From assembly GCA_023700245.1 (NCBI GenBank), contig JAJPRE010000002.1, forward strand, positions 98,363 through 131,286: a stretch of DNA of 32,924 nt, in the 5' to 3' direction. Below are positions 20,301 to 28,200 of this stretch, one piece after another. The position numbers and the translations under genes are program-made. The notes under the pieces were generated by a model that searched no databases, had not been told where the DNA came from, and saw only the letters and a program-made list of their open reading frames with translations. How positions within the stretch are numbered: position 1 is the stretch's first letter; each line of letters starts with the position of its first letter. Source of the stretch: Candidatus Thalassarchaeaceae archaeon. GTDB taxonomy: Archaea; Thermoplasmatota; Poseidoniia; Poseidoniales; Thalassarchaeaceae.

Positions 20301-21645
20301 TGATGGAGGTACTTGGGATTGGGATTGGGATTTTAGCGGACAACCAAGAGTTTCTGCATCCTTTACGTTCACAGTTTGGGCATCTGATTCTGATTTTTGC
20401 AATGGGATAATTGATGTTTGTTCTCCAATTATTCTATCATTGACTGTAGATAATTCTAATCTTGCACCAAGCATTAACATAAATGAACCGTCAGATGGCA
20501 TGAGGCTATCAGTTTCTGAAAATACTTTGGTAAGTGGTGTTGCGAGAGATTTCGATGGAGATGTTTCTAGGGTTGATATGGAAATAAAAGATATAGAAAA
20601 TGAATATATAGTAATTCATTCTCATTCAGTTTCAGATTTCTCAGAAAACGGGGAGTGGAATTATTCATGGGACTCATCCAATTTAAATCATGATTCTCCA
20701 TACCTCTTAAGATTTAGGTCGTATGATGGATACGATTATAGTGGATGGTCTGAATTACAAATTATCGCAGATAATCCTCCGGATGCTAATAATAATCAGC
20801 CTACTTTTACTTCAGAAGATTGGATAGATAGCACAACATTGTATTGCGATTTAAATTCAAAATCATCTAATAGATGTACAACCGCAACAATAAATTTACT
20901 CCAGTTCTTTGATGATGTAGATTCTGATTTAGAATATATATCGGTATATAATAGCATAGATGAATATGATGATAATTATGGTATTGTAATCAAAGTAAAT
21001 AGCAACGGAATTGCAACATATAATCCAACTGATATGAATTTTTATGATACTGATATTTCTACATGGTCCTTGACAAATATTATTTTCGTCGCAACTGATC
21101 AATTTGGATCAAAGATAAATTCAAATCCTACTTCATTTATTGTCGAACCTGTAGAATTTATAATTACTACTTTGGATAATGATATTGTAGATGATGATGG
21201 AGTTATGCTTTATTCTGGTTCTGGACTCCCAGGGCAAACAATATCTGTAAGCATAGGTGGCAATACAGTAAATACCACTGTAGTATCTGAAGATTCATCC
21301 TGGATACTTGGTGTCCCTGCTTCCAGAATCCCCGGTACATCGGCCACTCCTGAATTCTCAATGGGGGGACAAGATTCCATTCCTGTTGATATTATTTACA
21401 AAGGTGAACAAGATGAAAATGGATTTCCTATTGGATACATAATTATTACAATAATTATAATAATGGCACTTGCATTATTGGCATACTTCTTCATAGAAAT
21501 TGAAGTTTTGGATGAAGACAGCGAATTAATTGAAAATAATTTAGAATCCGGAAAAGAATTGCAGAAACACGAAGATCATCCTGGTTGGCTTTGGAATACA
21601 GTTGATGAAGAATGGATAGAAGATCCTAATCATATTTCAGAATGA
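17389..21645 (+). CDS. Large beta-helix surface protein with cytosolic W-rich tail
   Basis: An exported protein of about 1,418 aa, function unknown. I chose ATG 17389 over the in-frame TTG 17338 because it gives a compact signal peptide (short basic start, then FLVFIMFSSILISLIGP, ending near SANNET); neither has a clear Shine-Dalgarno. Residues about 35-550 contain right-handed beta-helix repeats rich in NxI/V turns (IYNNDIITSEGTGIFSSNSA, IRNNQVSGASGGSGI, IHNNDIGPIGG). A Cys-bracketed Ca-loop, CSDGIDNDGDLTIDNDDSDC (about 721-740), resembles MopE-type metal-binding motifs. Three or so Ig/cadherin-like domains follow (APSVEITQSNG, APIISVSTPAS, APSININEPSDG). A membrane helix (about 1349-1371) and a 47-residue acidic cytosolic tail with HPGWLWNTVDEEW end it. 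Last gene of the aglB-protease unit and a likely glycosylation or protease substrate. Confidence 0.8.
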   Translation: MGNNPKARSTFLVFIMFSSILISLIGPASFVSANNETDSGTITGTEIWSGIHELTGDVTIATGAQLIINPATTISMPNGTHIDVRGSICAGMISCGADSNANPSQKITFQWSDPEVYNAGYWENKNATGDCVGLTQNNQEISVVDPSCYEGILIRSSIDLSLTGMRHVVFDGAYGLPHFISSVNEWRYGALVIDGASPTFKNLDFTDINTSSIITTNLAQPILIDGSFTVGNDEESSVGGSALQIYSSGTSVAPFTLNNPFFKDGTEKGCQNNDGGRSALWAQQSFVNIDDANIGLGDFGVTFRDTAGKITNSTINVNCVGISIQGKRTVSGNSFGLDIYNNDIITSEGTGIFSSNSALVDIRNNQVSGASGGSGIAVSSSVAKIHNNDIGPIGGFNGLWLYGSFEVEAENNTISETNKEPIIAGEYYYSDTQISNLYLVNNEISTDGTGACSSTKWWGGEFQCPAIMVFRSGATIHDNNIAAGDANAIMAKGALLDVQRNTFDGALTGALITNYDDGYVDSQQYGSLAFFSQNTWSNVQMTYNVTKSSVTVQSENIPSAPTGEYPVRLSWPDQEAWPANGFQTRIEVPPVKNCPACDDIIPRNFPLALNMDNNSTVFTFSNLSNLDTNNIFIESQPTHYAVQVSRAELVRFQALINGAAVSDALVLIEDALGNDLYTILTKLDGYTPWFSLPSNFHLDFRGLGGGDNPDGFADDQYEDSCSDGIDNDGDLTIDNDDSDCDNSQGTRELSRYFYTIYRFGFGYATGEFTLDESTYQDYIELVNLAPSVEITQSNGHSYRSIVNVTGSAYDGQLASSYSTNELAQWDQQGYVHRIEVKDPFTNEWQNSGMAIDDSGANNGIVTRFNHPFSAWYFEIDMSNREEGDYSFEFRSYDGTDYSEIITRIFKINTEAPIISVSTPASLSSHSDGTIHFEGDSSDPYGCPLECNVDITSIYMLIEGPNFQVTTPIEVNDGGTWDWDWDFSGQPRVSASFTFTVWASDSDFCNGIIDVCSPIILSLTVDNSNLAPSININEPSDGMRLSVSENTLVSGVARDFDGDVSRVDMEIKDIENEYIVIHSHSVSDFSENGEWNYSWDSSNLNHDSPYLLRFRSYDGYDYSGWSELQIIADNPPDANNNQPTFTSEDWIDSTTLYCDLNSKSSNRCTTATINLLQFFDDVDSDLEYISVYNSIDEYDDNYGIVIKVNSNGIATYNPTDMNFYDTDISTWSLTNIIFVATDQFGSKINSNPTSFIVEPVEFIITTLDNDIVDDDGVMLYSGSGLPGQTISVSIGGNTVNTTVVSEDSSWILGVPASRIPGTSATPEFSMGGQDSIPVDIIYKGEQDENGFPIGYIIITIIIIMALALLAYFFIEIEVLDEDSELIENNLESGKELQKHEDHPGWLWNTVDEEWIEDPNHISE

Positions 21646-21683
21646 CATTAATCTATATCCTGACTAATATTCTGAGGGTAACT

Positions 21684-21694
21684 AAAGTATATTT
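21684..21694 (+). promoter_or_regulatory. TATA box for the STAND regulator gene
   Basis: aaagtatattt lies about 55-60 bases before the ATG at 21747 in a 101-base gap. It predicts a transcript starting near 21715-21720 with a short leader containing a weak AGGA (21741-21744). Confidence 0.4.
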
Positions 21695-21746
21695 GTATGG
21701 CCCAACTCTCGCTAACCTTCTTGTATGAGTAAGTAAGTGTAGGAAC

Positions 21747-24275
21747 ATGAGTAAAGTCCCTATGGCACGCCCCGGCGTCCAAGAGAGGATATTTCTTCAC
21801 CTTAGGGACTATGTAGATCACTCGGGTAAAGTCGAAGTGCCATTCGCATTATCTCAAATGGGTATTGCAAATGCAGTTGCTATTGCCCGTTCTAATGTTC
21901 CTAGGGCAATTTCAGGTATGAAAGAAAGCGGCCAATTAATAGAGCGACAAGCTCACGTTACTGGCGTTTCAAGGAAGAGAAAGGCATATTTCTTAACTAT
22001 GGATGGTGCAAAAGTCGCTGATGAAATTTGGACCAAAGTCTCACAACAAAAAATAAGACTTTTATTACCTGATGGGAGATCAGAAAATGTAATTCTTTCT
22101 GATGCTATTGAAATCTCCGATTTACCACTAAGGCATGTAGATTTTTTAAGATATATGGATGATAACGGAGTTGTTGATTTGTCATCACTTTCTCCAGAAT
22201 TAATTGAAAGAGATCTCTCTAAGCACATAGAAAAGCAATTAGTTTCTTATCTAAATGACATGCCAAGAACAAGGAGATTCTTTGGGCGTGAAAGTGAATT
22301 AGAAAATATGGTTGCCCTTTTAGAAAATAAATCTAATTCTATATTAGTACCAGGTATAGCAGGTATTGGAAAAACTGCACTTGCTGCTAAACTTCTTGAA
22401 CGCTTTACACATAGAAGAAATCTCCTATATCATAGATGCCAAGATTGGGAAGGTTCTCGTGCCTTCTTAGAGGCTTGCGCAGAATGGCTCTCTGCAATAG
22501 GAAGTAATGAATTGTCTGATTATATATCATCAACTCCTGTCCCACAATCTTCAATTGCAGTCAATATGATTTGCCAAGGGTTAGATGATTCTCCCTCTTT
22601 GATCGTCATCGATGATTTACACAAAGTTGGAGATGAGACTTTAATTTCATTATTGAGGGGCCTGACATTAAAAATTACCAATTTATCTGAAGTAGGCTTG
22701 GTTATGTTTTCACGTTCATTTAGGATGGTCGTTCCGGAATCTGACTCTAGTGGTAAAATAGTTACTCTAGTCATCCCATTGGAGGGACTTGATGCAGACT
22801 CAAGTAAACAAATACTAACTGCTATTTCGGATCTCGAAGGACAACAGTTTAATCATATTTTTACCCTTTCACGTGGCCATCCCCTAATTCTGGAATTAAT
22901 AAACCGAGGTAGCGTTGGTGAGAAATTTCATTCTACATTGGAAGCATTTGTAGATCAAGAGATATTCAGTAGGTTATCCGGTCCGGAGAAACGATTATTG
23001 GGCGCCATAGCAGTATTTAGGGAACCTGTACAGCTAGAAGCAATAAATTCAATAGAGGGAGAAACAGATATGTTGGATAAGTTAGTGGAAAAAGGATTAG
23101 CACGCCAATCAGATTATGAATCATATGATGTTCATGATCTTGTAAGGGAATTTCTTGTAAGGTCAATGGATGAAACATTAAGGTATGAATTACATGAAAA
23201 TGCTGTAAAATGGTATAAAAATAAAAGAAATGGTGCTACAGATACGATAGAGTACATCCATCATCTTCACTTATCAGGTAACTATGATGAGATATCTGAG
23301 ATATTAATCGCAGAGGGTCATAATCTCGTCACTGCAGGCCACACAGAGCTTTATTCGATTTTGAAGTCTTTAGAATCTGATGATTTTAACAAAAATAGTT
23401 GGGGATTAATAAGGGAATTAAGGGGCGATATATTGTCTCTCCAAGGGCGTTGGGATGAGGCAGAAATTGAATATAATTCAGCAATGAAAAGTATTGGAAA
23501 AAATACTATGATGCCTGAATTATCAAGATTACTTTCAGCCAGGGCTGATATTGCAGTAAAAAGAGGGGCGATGGATGATGCCTTAGAATTACATAGAAAG
23601 GCCCTTGAAATCCAAATTTCGATAAGGGATGCAGTAGGAGCAGCAAAATCATATAATAATATGGGCTATATTTTTCGAAGAAGAAAAGATACCAGGCATG
23701 CCTTAGAGGTATATGGTAACGTTGAAGAATTATTACAATCAGAAACAAATCCTGAATTATGCGATGCAAGAATAAGGCTTTCTTCAGCATTTTTAGAAAT
23801 GAATGAATTGGATAAGTCTAGGGAGCATGCTTTGATTGCATATGATGAAACTAAAGATAATGGCCAGGATTTTCTCCACGCGCGTTCAAGAGCAGTGCTT
23901 GGTAGATATTATGCTAAAATTTCTGATAACGACTTAGCATTACATCATTATTCAGGTGCATTAGAAGAATTATCAAAACAAAATAATCCAAGAAGCGTCG
24001 TTGAAGTTTCAATTTTATTGGGTCAAGTACTCATGGATGCAGGAAGAAATTTAGAAGCTTCAAAACATTATCTTGGAGGATTAGCTGTAGCCGAGGCAAA
24101 TGATTTTAGGATGATGCAAGGGGAATTATTGGCCAGATTGGGGGCTGTGGAATCTGATCGGTCCCAAAGAATGAATTATTTACAGGGCTCTTTATCAGTT
24201 TTTAGAGAATTGGGAGCAGTAGATAGAATGAAAGATGTTCAAAATTCTGTACATAGGGCAATTATGGGAAATTAA
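21747..24275 (+). CDS. Winged-helix / STAND NTPase / TPR regulator
   Basis: A cytosolic 842-aa protein of the MalT/NB-ARC-like STAND class: signal-responsive ATPases that switch on ligand binding. Residues 1-95 form a winged-helix DNA-binding domain (QERIFLHLRDYV, then SNVPRAISGMKESGQLIERQ as helix-turn-helix and VTGVSRKRKAYFLTMDG as wing). The NTPase follows: FFGRESELENMVALL (178-192), Walker A GIAGIGKT (203-210), Walker B SLIVIDD (284-290), a sensor-like VMFSRS, and a second winged-helix-type segment near 410-480. The C-terminal third (about 490-842) is built of TPR-like helix pairs (GRWDEAEIEYNSAM, GAMDDALELHRKALEI, SYNNMGYIFRRRKD). It follows the surface operon by 101 bases with its own TATA box. 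Target genes and trigger are unknown; local control of the surface genes is a guess. Confidence 0.82.
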   Translation: MSKVPMARPGVQERIFLHLRDYVDHSGKVEVPFALSQMGIANAVAIARSNVPRAISGMKESGQLIERQAHVTGVSRKRKAYFLTMDGAKVADEIWTKVSQQKIRLLLPDGRSENVILSDAIEISDLPLRHVDFLRYMDDNGVVDLSSLSPELIERDLSKHIEKQLVSYLNDMPRTRRFFGRESELENMVALLENKSNSILVPGIAGIGKTALAAKLLERFTHRRNLLYHRCQDWEGSRAFLEACAEWLSAIGSNELSDYISSTPVPQSSIAVNMICQGLDDSPSLIVIDDLHKVGDETLISLLRGLTLKITNLSEVGLVMFSRSFRMVVPESDSSGKIVTLVIPLEGLDADSSKQILTAISDLEGQQFNHIFTLSRGHPLILELINRGSVGEKFHSTLEAFVDQEIFSRLSGPEKRLLGAIAVFREPVQLEAINSIEGETDMLDKLVEKGLARQSDYESYDVHDLVREFLVRSMDETLRYELHENAVKWYKNKRNGATDTIEYIHHLHLSGNYDEISEILIAEGHNLVTAGHTELYSILKSLESDDFNKNSWGLIRELRGDILSLQGRWDEAEIEYNSAMKSIGKNTMMPELSRLLSARADIAVKRGAMDDALELHRKALEIQISIRDAVGAAKSYNNMGYIFRRRKDTRHALEVYGNVEELLQSETNPELCDARIRLSSAFLEMNELDKSREHALIAYDETKDNGQDFLHARSRAVLGRYYAKISDNDLALHHYSGALEELSKQNNPRSVVEVSILLGQVLMDAGRNLEASKHYLGGLAVAEANDFRMMQGELLARLGAVESDRSQRMNYLQGSLSVFRELGAVDRMKDVQNSVHRAIMGN

Positions 24276-24305
24276 ATATATATTGCAGCAATCAATATAA
24301 TTAGA

Positions 24306-25079
24306 TTATATAAAATTGGAAAACTCAGGGCCCATTTGTTTTGAAATAGATAAATTTCCATCAAAATGTTCACCTATGTGATACAATACCTCACTCTCAG
24401 CCAAATGTGGTGCATTATTTTTTTCTGAAAGATGGCATAATACTATACTGCTAAGTTCAGAGTGGCAAACTTTTGATAATATTTCACCAGTTTGGTAATT
24501 TGACAAATGTCCTCCCCTGCCGGAAATTCTCCTTTTTAATGAATCAGGATATGCACTATTCATTAATTTTTTTTGGTCATAATTAGCTTCTATTGAAATA
24601 TGTCTACAGCCCTGTATGTATTTCTCTAATTCTAATGTCGACTCTCCCAAATCAGTAATGAATGCCGCTTTTTCATTTTTACCGCTATTTGTTATTATTG
24701 CAACATTATCTGCATTATCGTGAGGTATTGGTACAGAAATAAAACTAAAATCTACTCCACATTCAACTCTATCGAGATTATTAAATGTTTTACAAACTTC
24801 TATCGGCTCCCAACCCATCTTTACTGCTGTTTCAATATTACTATGCAATATGGAATCCCATTTGATAGATGCTCTCTTTGCAGATTTGGAATGATCTCCG
24901 TGATGATGAGTGACAATGATAGAATCAATTTCTTTACCATCTAAACCAATTTGAATTAATTTTTTTTCAATTTGCTTAAGAGAAAATCCACAATCAATTA
25001 ATACGTTAGTTTCATTTGTCCTTAATAAGGTAGAATTACCTCTACTGCCGGAACCTAGGTGTATGATTTCCAAACTCAT
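24306..25079 (-). CDS. YycJ-like metallo-beta-lactamase-fold hydrolase
   Basis: A 257-aa soluble MBL-fold protein. It opens with LGSGSRGNSTLL and LIDCGFS, both typical of the YycJ/WalJ subfamily. Metal ligands are visible: THHHGDH (His58, His60, Asp62, His63), His120 in PIPHDNADN, Asp143 in FITDLGE, and His216 in IVLCHLSEKNN. GRGGHLSN (187-194) is another YycJ-type signature. Bacterial relatives have been linked to DNA repair or exonuclease activity and to cell-wall signalling contexts; the archaeal substrate is unknown. Length is normal for the family (about 250-265). It converges with the STAND gene, 30 bases between stops, and is divergent from the large repeat protein, with an A/T-rich promoter region (25105-25125) upstream of its start. 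Confidence 0.85.
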   Translation of the reverse strand: MSLEIIHLGSGSRGNSTLLRTNETNVLIDCGFSLKQIEKKLIQIGLDGKEIDSIIVTHHHGDHSKSAKRASIKWDSILHSNIETAVKMGWEPIEVCKTFNNLDRVECGVDFSFISVPIPHDNADNVAIITNSGKNEKAAFITDLGESTLELEKYIQGCRHISIEANYDQKKLMNSAYPDSLKRRISGRGGHLSNYQTGEILSKVCHSELSSIVLCHLSEKNNAPHLAESEVLYHIGEHFDGNLSISKQMGPEFSNFI

Positions 25080-25260
25080 GCCTATAATGTTCCGTGTGCA
25101 TAATAGTCTATCAATAAATACTATTAAATTAAATAATAACTACGATTTTAGAATAATTTTTCACAACTCATCGTTTATACTAATTTCAGTATGTCTGAAC
25201 TACGCTCCATCAGTATCATAAATTAGTTATCACCCCTTTAAATATAAAATAGTGGTAACC

Positions 25261-28200
25261 ATGCGTAAAAAACAAATAAGCGCATTATTATTATCATTTC
25301 TGATCTTAAGTAGTTTAGCATTTGTTTCTCAAACTAGGCCTCAATCTTCAGTTTCTTCAATTAATCCTAATGATGCAGAAGGCGGAGAACCTCCCATTAC
25401 AGATCAGGATGGAGATATGATACCAGATATGCATGAATTTATATTTGGAGATGATATTAATTTGGAATTAAATAATTTTAATATGATAATCAAGGGTCTT
25501 GACTCGTATAATGCAACTGATAATATTACGGATCACGACAATGATGGTGCGACTGCATTAATGGAATATTGTTGGCCATTCACTTTAGATTCGTGTTTAG
25601 ATTCTGAGAAAAGAAATTCTTTAACTGGCAAATCCCCCTCTGAAACCAAATCCGGTTTACGTGAATATTTGGATCCACGAGTTGCGGATACCGACGGGGA
25701 TGGCCTACCTGATGGCTACGAAATTCATATGTGCACCAGCGGAGGCGTCGGTTCACTAAATCCCTTAACAAATACATGGGATTGCTTATATTTTGATCCA
25801 CTGGATGGTCGGGATTTGATAGAAGATTTTGATCGGTGTGATAAGGATTTTAGTTGGGGCTGTGGAGATGGTTTCGATTTTAATAAGGATGGAATTATAG
25901 ATGCAGGTGAAAAATTTACTAATACTGAAGAATACTTATTTGGTGCACCCAATGATTGGATTACGGAAAGAGATGGCCTGTGGTGTTATGGCCAAATTCA
26001 AGGACTTAGTATATCTTCATGCCAATCAACATATGAAAGACCTACTCTAGATGATGGCTGGCTTGGGACAGATCCACGATTCTCTGATTCTGACTATTAT
26101 TCATGGACGGATTCAACCGCATCTTCGTTAACCTCAATTGGAGATGGTATACCTGATGGATGGGAAGCTTATAATGGACTAGATCCAAGAAATTATAGTG
26201 ACTCAATTACTGATCCAGATGGAGATGGCTGGGACATTAATGGCGATGGATTCTTAACTCCTGATATCACAATTTCAACCTCTGAATGGGGTGAACAATT
26301 CAGTAATTATGAGGAATATGTGGTCGATTCAGATGCAGGCACGGGAGTCTCTCCTGGAGTTGTGGGGATGAAATTATTAAATGATGGCGGGCCCATAATT
26401 TCCTTCAATCACGACTCTAAAACATCATTAGTCGACAGCTCGATAAATGATGTAATCGCGGATTCTCTGAGAAATAGGCTTATAATTGGTTCAAAATATG
26501 GTATATCGGTAGTAGACCCTTTCAGGGAAACATCGACTCTATTTCACTTAGATCAAGGAACTGAAATGAATATATTGGAGAAATACGAAATTGGAGATTA
26601 TAGCTATCTATTGATGGGAACAAATAAAGGTTTACAAATCTCTAAATTGGTAAATGGTTTACCTGAATTTGACTCTATGTTTTTTTTCCCAATGGGGTCA
26701 ATAACAGAGATTTCAAAATTAGAAACACAGAATAGTAATTTGGATTTACTGATTGGAGGAAACTCAGATATTTGGAAAGTCAGACTGTATGATGGATTTG
26801 AAAATGTACCGTATTATGAGAATATTGACCATGTATCTGAATTATCAGATTTATTAAATTCTTCTAACTCTACTATTACTGCCATTACTCATGTAGAAAT
26901 GGATAGCAGAATTCCGTTATTATTTGTTGGTACAGATTCTGGTTTAATAGCATGGAATACTACTGATGGAATTTCATCAATAGGAAGTCCTTGGTGGGTT
27001 TTTAATAAGACTAATGCTGATTATTTCGTCAATGAAAATATATTTGACTCTAGTAGTACTTCAAGAGTAAATCTATTGCAAAAAGAAATTGTAAATGGGG
27101 ATCTAAATGGGCTATGGTTAGGTATGGCCGGTGGAATTTATTTAATTAAATTGGATTTAATAATATCTCAGCCAACTGAAGCTTTTAACAATGAAAGAAT
27201 GTTAAATATTGATAATATTCTAGAAGGAGCTAATGATATTAGATCTATATTATCATATAATGACAAAATAATAATTGGCTCTAAATTCGGTACATGGTGC
27301 TTAGAAGGAAATGCTCAACAAGGAATATTGGGGATGTATCTTAATCAAACTATGATACCTGGTCTAGTTACATCTTTTGCATTATTGGAGAATTCTAATC
27401 AAACATGGGTATTCGCAGGTATATCTCCCGGCCAATACATGAATATAGTCCCCTTAAATCCTCTTTCTAATGATTCTGATTTAGATGGAATGCCGGATGG
27501 TTGGGAGTATGTCAATGGCTTAGATCCTACAGATCCATTTGACGCCGCTAGAGATTTAGATGATGATGGGGTCCAATATTTAGGTAACGACGGTCTCCTC
27601 CTGGATAGACTTTGGACCAATCTTGATGAATATAGGTATAGTTCTATTTCTGACGCAGGTGATAATAGTACAGATCCTAGAAATGTAGATTCCGATGGAG
27701 ACGGATTAACAGATGGAGAAGAATATTGGGGGTGGTTTTCTGATTCTTCAATCTTTAACTGTCATTACATTAATCTGCAGTATATCTGTGATGATGAAAC
27801 AGGGTTATCTGCACTTACTGTTCATTTAGAGGGATGGTTGGGCTCAGGTACGGGAGGAGGAACAGATGGCCCCACTGATCCAACTAATGCTGACACCGAT
27901 GGCGATGGTATGCCAGATGGTTGGGAAATTGAAAATAGGAGGTGGATAGGAAATGAATATACAGGAGGAAATGAATGGACACTGGATCCACTCAATCCTA
28001 ATGATGCGTTTCTCGATGCCGATGGAGATGGTCTAAAAAATATTTGCGAATATAAGTGGAGTAATTTATTAGATTCAACTTTACAAAATGGCCTTCTTTC
28101 TCATGGTGAAACAGCCGAAGCAGCTAAAGATTGGATACATACTGATCCAAATTCAGTAGATTCGGATGGAGATGGCTTACCCGATGGGTGGGAAGCTCGT

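Noticed and set aside
23506-23790. 94-codon minus-strand frame inside the STAND gene
   Set aside because: It lies antisense to clear TPR repeats and has skewed Leu/Tyr/His composition typical of a shadow frame.
25238-25249. TATA-like run just before the giant Ca-loop gene
   Set aside because: It lies only about 12-23 bases before the ATG at 25261, too close to give a start site upstream of the codon; the A/T-rich stretch near 25105-25135 is as likely, so no promoter was called.
25080-25251. The longest gap in the window, searched for an RNA gene
   Set aside because: No cloverleaf, kink-turn or stable stem was seen; it is A/T-rich and best read as a divergent promoter region.
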